A DNA stretch of 64,000 nt from the NCBI GenBank assembly GCA_036346405.1, contig CM070566.1, positions 54,718,382 to 54,782,381 of the forward strand, given 5' to 3'. Under the pieces are notes generated by a model. That model did not search any database and was not told where the DNA came from. It saw only the letters and a list, made by a program, of their open reading frames with translations. Origin of the DNA: Phyllostachys edulis. Lineage: Eukaryota; Streptophyta; Magnoliopsida; Poales; Poaceae. This document shows positions 47,978-58,139 of this stretch, one piece after another; the first letter of the stretch is position 1, and every line of letters starts with the position of its first letter. The position numbers and the translations under genes are program-made.

Positions 47978-49575
47978 GAGCTAGTGAACTGAGAGGGTTA
48001 CTGGCATCCTGATCAAAACAGCAGGTAGAGTAAACAAATGTTCGCAAGCTACGAGGGAATGAGCAGAACTTAAGTGCTTCAGTAAGCTACTTCATCCCAA
48101 ACTATTGTAACTTAATATAAACTAGTAGCATGCATATTCTTAAGATTTAGGGGCAGCACACATGAATTTTAACATACTAGTTAAACATTACATGGCACAC
48201 ATGCCCATTGTTCCGAAATACAAACGAGAGCAACTAGAACACAACAAGTAGCATATTACAACAAAAGTACAGCGAGGTCCCACCTCGGTCTATGTCTACA
48301 AAATGTCCAAAAGTGTTCACTTAAAGACCTACAAGTGAGCTCTAAGCAGACTGCAGTAGTCTAGTCCATCTAGTCGTGCTAGGCAACTCCGGAAGACTCG
48401 AGGGCAGTGAAGGATGGAGTACTCTGGTGCTCAGTGTCCTCAAATCCAGCAAGGCGGTGGCAAAAGCGCTGAAAAGGCTGTGTAGGAGCTACTGCATCCG
48501 TGTAGAGAGCCATCACCCGGCGGCGATGTCCGGTCACTAACATACGAGGATGTCGAGTACGGGGCTGCAGGTGAACGATGGGTTGAGGTAGCTCCTCGGC
48601 GGGTGCCAGTACTGCATCCTCTCCGTATAGCAACTCCCGAGAGAAGAAACCCTGGGCTACCATAGGAGTGATACTATCCTCCAGTGTGCAGATCCTCCGA
48701 CGGGCCTCCAGAAGCTCGCGAGACACTTGACGAAGATATCTGTCAAGGACCTCACCAAGCCTGTGAGGTGCAGGTGAGGTGTAAGGAACTGCCTCCCCTC
48801 CACCTGGTAGGTAGGCTCCTCCTAGTCCACAGCTCAAGCTGGAAAGTGAAAGAATGACTCCCGCAGCGCCGGCAGCTCGTGTCGCAGTCGAACGATAGCG
48901 GCATAGGCCGCATCCAGTAGAGATATCCGAACAGTAGAGCCTCTCCCATAGCAACAAAAAGTTGGGTCGCCGAAGTTCCTCCCCTGGATGAGCACCTGGG
49001 TGAGATACTCAGTGGAGGCTGCACTAGCCGGTCTTACTGAGATCTGTATCATGGAGTGTGAGGCCACTCAATGTGCTGCAACATCACCCAAAGAGTATGC
49101 TGCAATGTGCCCTCCTCAAAGGCACTCGTGCGGTACTGAGGCTTCTACTAGTTGACCATCTACACAATTATAAAGAGAAGATGAGTCAAAGATCAAATGA
49201 CCAGAATTATGGATAAGAAAGACAGTAGTTAGGAAAGAATTTTCAGCACACACTTTTAACCATTCTTAGGTTTACCTACTAATCCCTTAAGGCTGTTAAA
49301 CATATATTTCTACCCCTGGTATTTATATAAATAGACCTTTATAATTTCACTTCAAATAACTCCAAATGAAGGTAGGGAGGTTTAACAAGATAGTACATTA
49401 CAAAAATTTCAGCAAGCAACATATTCTGAAATTTTATGAAAAGAGAGATCTAAAGTGGTATCCTTAGTAGTTTGATGACGAAACTTCAAAAGGACTTTAT
49501 GGGATGTTTTGATAACATTTTGGCTCTGTTTTTAAAGTCCTAAAAGTTGATTATGGACTGTTATTTTTAGAGAGT
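47978..49575 (-). other. Leader-side region of the giant element
   Basis: About 1.6 kb between the gag ATG and the solo LTR insertion point. It is non-coding except for the broken reading frame at 48379-49067, listed separately. The stretch 49140-49575 has nothing recognisable. Confidence 0.5.
48379..49067 (-). pseudogene. Extra reading frame between LTR and gag, unknown function
   Basis: Two minus-strand frames joined by a frameshift near 48835. The first (from 49067) reads YLTQVLIQGRNFGDPTFCCY, RGSTVRISLLDAAYAAIVRL and LRESFFHFPA. The second contains YLRQVSRELLEARRRICTLE, EGFF-like FFSRELLYGEDAVLAPAEEL and RVMALYTDAVAPTQPFQRF. Helical, charged heptad-like segments suggest a coiled coil. 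I recognise no catalytic domain. Codon-like conservation over about 230 codons upstream of gag suggests an accessory protein once encoded on the same strand in this gypsy lineage. That is inference; it could also be captured host sequence. Confidence 0.5.
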
Positions 49576-49580
49576 ATCCC

Positions 49581-51749
49581 TGTAACACCCTGGCTATTCG
49601 GAAGTCAAGATGTCACCTAAATAATCTAACATACAACCATAATGTGGAAGAATTTGACAATATCACATCTAATGACATAAAGAGATCAATATTTATTAGG
49701 ACCATGGCATGAATATAGTCTGAATCCAAGCAAGTATATCAAAGGAGTGATCAAAGATCACAAGCAGTACTTAATCAACCATAACATAGAGAAGGTTATC
49801 AACCACATCTAACTTTATTTATTACAGTTCATCAATTAACAAATGAAAGATAGAACCAAGTCCTATTATGGAAACTGGAATATGGTGAAGTGAACGAATA
49901 GTGCGTGTCTACTCCCTCCCAATAGAGCCATCAACAACGATCACCTAAAATAAACAAACAAAGCAAGAATGAGTCTGAGACTCAGCCAGTACAGTGAATA
50001 ATTGGACATGCAACAAATATGAACAAGACAACATCTTTAAAGAATATGAGCATAACACCAAATGAATATATGTATGAATGGAATGGATGGATTGAATGAA
50101 ATGAAAGGACTGCACACATGCTTATACCGGTATAGCTAGTGACACACCCGTCGGTGTTCACTTAAGCCCGCATTTAACAAAATACGGGGATCCAAAATCC
50201 CGTATGAAGAACGTTTCATACGGGTGTCCAAATCTATCCACATTGGAATGGTGGGTCTTACGTGCTCATACTAGAATTGATGGGTCTTTATAATCCACCC
50301 CCGTGAATGGAACATGACAATGGATGCATGGAATGAACTATGGTTAATGAGAGACATCATCTCTAATCATGGAAATAACACATATGAAAGGAACATAAAC
50401 ATTTAATATTCTCATGGATCATAGAAAAACACAATACGAGCATCAAGCATTCAGCATTCACTAATTAATCATAAGAACATCAAAGTACTTGCCTTCCGCG
50501 TTGCGACGCGTTTGTAGGCAACGAAGGTGCCCCTAAACCCGAAGCCTCTCCGCCTACACAAGTATGTATTCGAAATAATAACAACATGGTACAAGACACT
50601 ACCATCAATGTCATACAACACCTTCCCAAACACCCAAGAGTTAGCTATTAGACCTATTCTCAAAATGCATAACACAAACACGTAAACGAATCGACAAAGA
50701 AGACGGAATAAACCATAACTATTGACCTATGGAAACTTAACGAACATAAATACAAAATCCTAGTTGACAAGATCTCCCAATTTGGCCAAAATAAAATGCT
50801 AACAGGCAGATGAACATATAAGACAGATTCTGTCTAAACGAAAAAGACAGCAGTAAAGAACATAACACAACTTTTGATCTATAACTCTGATTAGGGCGTT
50901 CTTTATCATTCTGGAAAGGTTATACAAATTTCCACAACAACCTAGTTGGGTGAAGACCCTGAATCTACCACGAACATAATCATAATTCAGGAGACAACTT
51001 GATAGATCAATCATGTCAGAATTCTGGACAGTAGGAAAGAAACTATCATAACTTTTGATCCGTATGTCGGAATTTGGTGTTCTTAGCGGCCACGGAAAGC
51101 TAAGAACAATATCTAAATATCTCTAGGATATGGAAACCTCCAATTCGGCGTTTAAGAACCCGAAATTGGCCACACAATCTACTGGACAGAACTGAACTAC
51201 AACAGGACGAATTCGATCCAAACCAACTAATCTAATTTCACATCTAATCATCATCAAACAGTGGGGAAAATGTCTCATTACCCTTGAAGACCCACGGGAT
51301 GACGACGAACGATCCTTGAAGAAGATGATCCTCCTTCTCCCCACTCTCTCCTTCTCTCCTTTGGCCGACTAAGCTGCTGCCCCCTCCCTCCTCTTCTCCT
51401 CGCGTTGGCCGGCAGCGGGAGCTCCGATGGCAAGACGGGGAAGCACCACGGCAGGGAAGCACCCAGGGGAGATGGGGCGGCAGCAAGGGGGGGAGATGGG
51501 GGCGGCACCAAGGGGGGGAGGCAGCTTGGAGGGGAAAAGGGGAGGAGGGCACTGCCTAGGGTTAAGGGGTGGGGCGCATGGGCTTGGGCCTTGGGCGCCG
51601 CCTCTTCTTGGCTCCACCCGTGGCCACCACTAGGTCGCTCTAGCCTAGGCCGGAGGCCCAGGTTCCAAAATTCCCCCAAAATCCTTGAATTTTCAATTAA
51701 TTCCCTCACCCAATTAATATTCTCTCTAATCGAAACTCGGGGTATTACA
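49581..51749 (-). mobile_element. Solo LTR (gypsy, TGTAATACC family) with ATCCC target duplication
   Basis: Flanked by perfect 5-bp duplications ATCCC (49576-49580 and 51750-51754). Plus-strand ends are TGTAACACCC and GGGGTATTACA; on the minus strand it starts TGTAATACCCC and ends GGGTGTTACA. It is homologous to the solo LTR at 7514-9708 and to the LTR at 40876-42308. It carries AAGGCAAGT on the minus strand at 50487-50495. Plus and minus open frames at 51240-51860 are GC-rich LTR sequence without domains. It inserted into the leader region of the giant element. Confidence 0.93.
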
Positions 51750-51960
51750 ATCCCATCTCTCAAAACTAGAACTATTTTGAACCAGATGAGAGGAGATGAT
51801 CAAAAAGAGACTTTAGGTAAGAAAAGAATGCTAAGAGGGATAAGTTTAGCAAAAAAATTCTAAATTTTCAGAACCATTACTAAGGTTAAATTAAATTGCA
51901 ATTTTATTTCTAAGTCATAATGTATTAACCATTCTACCTAGGGCTTGTCCTACAACAAGA

Positions 51961-51972
51961 TGGCTCGATACA
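51961..51972 (-). other. Degenerate primer-binding site of the giant element
   Basis: The minus strand reads TGTATCGAGCCA, matching TGGTATCAGAGCCA with two missing bases, directly next to the 5' LTR end at 51974. The stretch 51755-51960 between solo LTR and PBS is non-coding. Confidence 0.55.
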
Positions 51973-53654
51973 TTGTTATTTATCTGCACTTCCTGTGTGG
52001 AATACCCGTGGATCTTATGTGTATACAGTGCTAGTCCCAGGAATAAAGGCTAGCACACACATTTACAACATTTGGCATCACAATCATACATTCACATACT
52101 AAAGTAAAGCAAAAGGGTGTAATCTACTTAAGCTATTACAAGAGTTATTACAAACCACGGCCGACCGGCCAAATAAAAGCAACCATCAGAGAAAGTAAAG
52201 TCGCAGCGGAAAACATAGTAGTAGTAGTAGTAGCAAAAGTCCAGCGGCATGCCCATCCGCTCCCTCAGGCAACCAACAAGGAAACAAGGCCTAAGTAGAC
52301 CCGTCACCGAACCCCTTGGTGCCAGGTGCAAAGAACTCGTCGTCAAGTGTCGGATCATCTGCAAATTCTAAAGCAACAACAATAGCAAGATTGAGTACTT
52401 GTGTACTCAGCAAGACTTGTAGTGTATCGCAAAAATTATATTAGATGCAAGGCTAACAAGTGTATGTCTCTACTCTACAAGTTCTTTTGCTCAAAGCCAA
52501 GTTTATTTGCAATAATCATAAGTAATAATTTGCAATGGAATTTGAAAGAGCAGTTTATGAAATAGTAAGTACATGACAGTAAGTAAAGTAATTGAACAAG
52601 TAACAACAAACACTCACAACCCTACTCAGTTGTAAGCAAAAATATAATCAATGTTCCGCCATAGAAATGGCACTAACAAATTCATGTTCAACCATAGAAA
52701 TGACAATACGGCTATAGAAATACCATGCTATAGACATAGCAACAAAACCATATAAATGGTAGTTAACTCAACAAAGTAAAACCCCATGTCATTACCCCGA
52801 CATTTTGTGACAAAATAGTTTGGAAAACAAAGCTACCGCCATACTAGCCGCACTAAGCGTGCTCATGACTGCGAACGCGGCTATTCGAATAGTTTATTAC
52901 TCTGCAGAGGTGTACAACTTTACCCATAGTACGCGGTACACCAGTTGCCTGGAATATCTTTATATTACTGCTCACTACCGAAGGTAAGCAGCCTAGAGTT
53001 CGCGACGCAGCCTTTACATTATCTAGTCCTAACCTTGCACTAGCCCTATGAATTATTATCCTCATCCGTCGGGATTATAAAAGTAACACTGATATTAACA
53101 AAGTAACACATCAGATGAGGAGCCTTACTCACCCGGACAGCATCCGTTGAGCAAGTCCCTCACTTCGCTCGGATAGAAACCCGTCGAAGTGAGGCATTCA
53201 TAGTTGTGTCGGCATTACCGAACACCCGGCAATGTGCGCACTACTTCTGCCTGCTGTCTTGCAACGCTAAGATTTTGATAACTTAGTTAGCTACGGCTAC
53301 CCCACCCTAGCACATATGGTTGTACGATTAGGTCTTAGTGCCGGATTTGCTGGCTTCAGTTCTTAACCAACTACAGGCAAGATCTCCACCCTAACTACTA
53401 GTCACAATCCTCACTTTTCCAGAATACAATAATAACTTGCCCGTGTCTAAAGACTAAAGTTTTCATGTCATTTTCATCAAAACAGCAGAGGTAACTCCTC
53501 TAGACATTTTTCAAAATAATCTCAAATTCACAAATTAACATATTGTCCTCTAATCAATATTTCAGAAATTCTATTGCTCTAATTGCATTTGTGCAATAAC
53601 TGCACTCGAAAATTCCCAAATGACATCACATATTGTCTAACCCATATTCTAATG

Positions 53655-54313
53655 AGTTAATTCCTTATTTGCCATTGAAAGTTGGCGAGCTCCCTAAAAT
53701 GCCATTGAAAAATTGCTCATCCCTTTTTTGCCACTCGTTCTCAACTTCAATCCCTTTTTTGCCACTCTGGTCAGTTGACCGTGGATTTGATCGTTGACTT
53801 CAACGCGAAAAGATGATTTTGCCCCTAAGTATGCTGAGATCTTTAGGGGATTATTTGACATAGTAATATAGTTTCAAAAATTATGACATTTTTAGGGGAA
53901 GTTTCTAACATAGTGTAGATTCTTCTGTAATTTTATAGGGTTTTATTTGCAACATGTTTTTATCTAAAATCTTTCAAGTTACAACCAAAAATTTAAAGAT
54001 TTTTAGAGAAAAACATATTGCAAATAAAACCCTATAAAATTACAAAACAATCTACACTATGTGAGGAACTTCCCCTAAAAATTTCATAATTTTTGGAACT
54101 ATATTACTATGTCAAACAATTCCCTAAATATCTCATCATACTTAGGGGCAAAATCATCTTTTCGCGTCCAAGTCAATGGTCAAATCCACGGTCAACTGAC
54201 CGGAGTGGCAAAAAAGGGATTAAAGTTGAGAACGAGTGGCAAAAAAGGGATGAGCAATTTTTCAATGGTATTTTGGGGAGCTCGCCAACTTCCAATAGCA
54301 AATAAGGAATTAA
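53655..54313. mobile_element. Hairpin (foldback/MITE-like) element with a 14-17 bp target duplication
   Basis: The 659-bp insert is absent from the other LTR of the same element, which gives an exact empty site near 32958-32975. The left arm (ttaattccttatttgccatt, ggcgagctccc, ttgccactcgttctcaactt) returns inverted in the right arm almost to the centre, so the whole insert is one long inverted repeat with arms of about 300 bp. The flanking cccatattctaatg is present at both 53641-53654 and 54314-54327; counting taa on each side it extends to 17 bp. There is no coding sequence. Transcripts would form a long hairpin RNA. Confidence 0.9.
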
Positions 54314-55807
54314 CCCATATTCTAATGGTTACAACAGTAAGAGATCAATAATCCAAGGAGACATATGCAACAAGTAGGATGTACAACTACCATTTTCCCG
54401 ATAATAGCATTTTCATACAAACATACACGTATGCATAATAGGATTTGCAAAACAAAATACAATAAGTAAAATACTAGGATCAATATGATCAAAGGGGGTG
54501 CTTGCCTTCCTCTTGCTGTTCTGGAGGTATAACGGATTGATCGTCGCAAGAATAACCTAAATAATCGATGTCTAAAAAGAGCTGGAAATGAATTAGAACA
54601 ACATCCAACAAAAACAACAGTAACCAAAATAAAATATTTTTACATATTTAGGTAGGTCAAGTTTTTATACGAATTTAGCGACTAATTCATTTAATTTGGA
54701 GTTGTGTAGCAAAAGTTATTAAGGTTTTACTACAATCGGTTTGAGTAATCCAGAATAAATGAAAAGTACGTTTTCTAACGGAGAAAGCGTATTCTCGCAT
54801 TTGTTATATCGGAGTTTACGCCTTCCCAAAAGGAAAGCGTATCCCCGCTACAACTGAAAGTGTACTTTCTATTTCCCATTGGGTTTCTGGTTAACACTGA
54901 CAGATGGGGCCCACTATCAGTGAGATGGTCCACAGGGTTCTCACTGCACACTTAAACCGTGGGGCCTGCATGTCATGGGCTCAAGTGAAGTTAACGGTTG
55001 GAATTAACTTAACTGCTTGGTCCCACATGTCAACGACCCATTAAGATCAACAAAGCAGTTAAACACTTTGTTAACCCTAATGACAAGATTTGACACGCTG
55101 ATGATGAGCTACAGTGCTCGTCACCGCGGTGGTGCTCATGGTTACGCTACTCGCCGGCAATGTGGGGCACGGCGAGGCAAATGGATGCTCAAAACGGGAT
55201 CTATATACTAATGCGCGCCTGCCAGCACTAACGATGTGGCCTGCTAGCACGCGAAAGGGTTGCTACGGCAAACGATGACAAGGTAAACGAGCTACGCTCG
55301 TGACAATCTAACGCGTGCATAAGCATATACCGAAATGACGCGGAGGGGCTGAGATGGCCTGAGGTGTTTTGTCGACGGTGAGGAGCGGCGACGAAGTCGG
55401 TTGCTCGCAGAGAAGAAACTCGGGTGAAGGAGAGTGAAATCCAATGATCGTAGAAGCTTCAGTGAGTCCTGGTGATGCTTCGGGTGCAGCGAATCGATCT
55501 AGAGCTCAGTGAAACACCAGCGACACTTGAGGCGGCGTTCTGGCCAGAGACGAAGAAGAAAGACCCAATCGGGAGCTCCTGTGGATCAAAAGCTAAATTG
55601 TTTGAGGGGAAAAATTCAAGGTGTTAAGGGACCTGATGTGACGCAATAGAATTTACACTAAACCCTTCATGATGCCGGAGATGAAGACAATGGTGCACTG
55701 TGATTTTAGGGTTTCCGCTCTCAGAGCTCTAGAGCTCGATTGAGTGGATGAAATGAGAAATGGGTGAGCGCACGAGTTTGGAAAAGAGATTACGAAGCTC
55801 GGGGTGG

Positions 55808-55819
55808 CCTTTATATAGG
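55808..55819 (-). promoter_or_regulatory. LTR TATA box (5' LTR copy)
   Basis: Minus-strand CCTATATAAAGG, identical to 34499-34510. This copy would have started the genomic RNA of the giant element. Confidence 0.68.
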
Positions 55820-57030
55820 CAGAGAGGCAGAGATTATCAAGGTGAGGTTCGGGCAGCCTTGGTCAAGGTGGCAGAGCTCCACGAGGTTCTACGGGCAGCT
55901 GAGAGTTGGTGTGGGTAGGCATGGGCGCGGCGTTGAATGGCGATGCGACTGGAGTTGTTGAGCTACAACAAAACCACGAGCGATGAGGTCAAAATGGTGG
56001 GCAGCGGAGCTCTCGCAGTGCTGCGTTGGTGAGGCTGAGCGCGAGGTGGACAAAGGTCCCTGCACTTGGGGCCCACTAGCCAGTGGCTCAACGAAACGAT
56101 ACATGTTGATCAAATCGTGACGGTCTGATTAGAAACGAATGGTTGAGATGAATTGTGCTGTTCGGATGGTCCGAACGGCCCAACTAATCTGGATCGTTCA
56201 TTTCACAATCAACGGCTCTGATGAAATGTGTTGTTCGGATGGTCCGAACGGCCCATTCGATCTGATTCGTCCAATAAAGATCTAACGGTCCGCGCATGTG
56301 TTTGCTGGGCGGCCCTGATCAAAATTTGAACGGCCCAGATTGCGCAAACGTTCAGACGGTTCGAACATCCTAGTTGATCTGGGCGGTTGGTTTCAGATCC
56401 AACGGCCCACAAGGGTTGTGCTGTTCGGACGATCCGAACGGCACATTGGATCTGGACGGTTGATTTTCAAATCCAATGGCCCAAATCACTTGCGCTCTTT
56501 CGGACTGGTCCGATTGTGAAGAGGGTTGGGTTCAACCGTGGGGTTTTGACTCGAGCCCGAGGAACAATACAGGTTTTAGGGTTTGAATTATCAGCTGATT
56601 TATTTGCCGATTTAATTCACCACACAAACGAAGTCCAAAATTTTTGAAATTTTTTTCTGTATGCTACTGGGCTCAAGTAGTTCCTAAAATAAAATTTTCA
56701 GAGCCTAACACCTTTCGTGAATTTCTACAAAATTCGAATGAGGTTCTGATCCTAGGTGTTTGCAATGATTTTTCCTAAACAAAATTTCATATAGAAATTT
56801 TGTTGTATAATTCCTGGGATAAAAGCCCGAAACCATTCTCTCACTTAGAGAAATTTTATTTTGTTTTCTCTATTTACTTTTTAGCACCTAATGTTGTTCA
56901 AGTTTTAGTTTTAAAACCAACACAAGATTTTCAAAAAGGTAAAGTTTAAATGCAAATGTTCAATGGAATTTTTCCTATTGCATTTATATTACTTAATCCC
57001 AAGATTAGAATTTTGGGATGTTACAATCTC

Positions 57031-58139
57031 CGTTTAACGCCACCTCCATCTTCATCATTCTCTGAGGATAATACTGCCTCCTTGCCATCCATTTTCGCCA
57101 TCTTTCCTCTCGGTGGCTGAGGAAGGAGGAGCTCTCCCGTGTGCATCGCTCAGGTAAGCTTTGACCGGGTGGTTCCTCCATGCTCTATGTTCATCCCCGT
57201 GTCCATTTTTGTTAATGTAAGCTTCTCTCGTTGCTTGTAGCTCCTGGACCACTTTCGTGCTCTCTGAAGTTCCAGAGCGCATCCCTGAGGACACCACCAT
57301 GTCATTTTCGCCTACGGTGAGTTTTAGATAAAATCTTTCGAGTCACATTGTGTCATTTAGCATGACACTGAAAACTCCTAAACCGATTGGGACAATGCAT
57401 GGCAGGATTTTGCAAATTTGAAGAAATTGCATTTTCGGCTGAAGAATAGTCCCTTCATCTCCCACTTCAATTTGGTAAGGCATTGTCCAATTCCTTTTGT
57501 CTTTACCTTGCCACTAGCATCCTTGAGCTATTCCGGCCATTCTCTTCTCTTCTGGTTGCTCAAGGTTTTCTCTCATCGTTGGACCGCACCGCCTCCATCG
57601 TCTTCTCCGGCACCGACGACGCTCCAACCACATCCAAGCTTCTCCGGACCCTCTCCTAGCTCAGGTAGCTCACTTGTAGTCTGTAGATGCTTGGGCACCT
57701 GCTTCTTTGAATGCTGTGGAGCTTGTTTGTGTTGTGTATGGTTGCCGTAGTTGTAGCGCCGCCCATCTCTGACTAGCCGCTGCTATGGTCCACCTCAGAC
57801 CCTGCCACCACTTCCAAGAGGTGCGCACGGCTATTCCGCAACTAACCTAGTCCTTGGCCGACTCACAGAAGACATAGCGCCATGAGCCACCGGCAAGCAA
57901 GTTTAAAATGTTGTCGCATTTCGGACACGCCACAGAAGCAAGATCCTTTAGAGTAAACGGCGCTGATTAGCATTTAATGACTGTCTTAGCCGCACTAATA
58001 AGTCACTTACATGCAGGCCCCTTGCACAGAAATTCAATGTGTTAAGTAAAACGCCGTAGTGGCTGACTTGTGGGCTCACCACTTGTTGCCAGGCGCCAAG
58101 ATATACTGCGTGGACTCAGTTCATGAGACCGAGTCGCTG
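57031..58139 (+). repeat. Right part of the gypsy LTR split by the giant element
   Basis: Begins after the ATCTC duplication and continues the LTR started at 30376. Near its end gagaccgagtcgctg resembles gagaccgagtcaatg at 14989 in the related LTR, at a similar distance from the LTR start once the insertion is removed. It is cut at 58139 by a Copia LTR. Open frames such as 57418-57750 are LTR leader sequence without domains. Confidence 0.65.

Larger units (their letters stand above)
31273..57025 (-). mobile_element. Giant nested minus-strand Ty3/gypsy element (25.75 kb)
   Basis: Two long direct copies (31273-35717 and 51974-57025) bracket minus-strand gag and pol relics. Perfect 5-bp duplications ATCTC flank the whole (31268-31272 and 57026-57030). 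On the minus strand the LTRs start TGTAACATCCC and the left copy ends GGGTCTGACA. A polypurine tract adjoins the left LTR, so it is the 3' LTR, and a degenerate PBS adjoins the right one. The length is inflated by later insertions (37379-46944, 49581-51749, 53655-54313). Protease and RT are missing. The element is dead. Confidence 0.92.
51974..57025 (-). repeat. 5' LTR of the giant gypsy element
   Basis: Collinear with 31273-35717 from 51995 on; the last about 20 bases next to the PBS (TGTTATTTATC...) differ from the other copy, so the inner boundary is approximate. It is 5052 bp because of the hairpin element at 53655-54313. It contains minus-strand TATA (55808-55819), GTCCGAAC palindromes (56161-56440), AAGGCAAGC (54500-54508), the CTCTGCAGAGG...CTTTACCCA module (52899-52926) and a (TAG)n run near 52218-52235. 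Confidence 0.92.

Noticed and set aside
51240..51863. Overlapping 100-160 codon frames in the solo LTR
   Set aside because: Pro/Gly-rich low-complexity readings on both strands within a solo LTR bounded by a target duplication; no motif.
31273..57025. Two 4.4-5.0 kb direct copies interpreted as a segmental duplication
   Set aside because: PPT, PBS-like site, orientation of gag/pol and the ATCTC target duplication show that they are the LTRs of one element.
57418..57750. 110-codon plus-strand frame with Ser/Pro-rich content
   Set aside because: Lies in the continuation of an LTR and has no recognised domain or partner exon.
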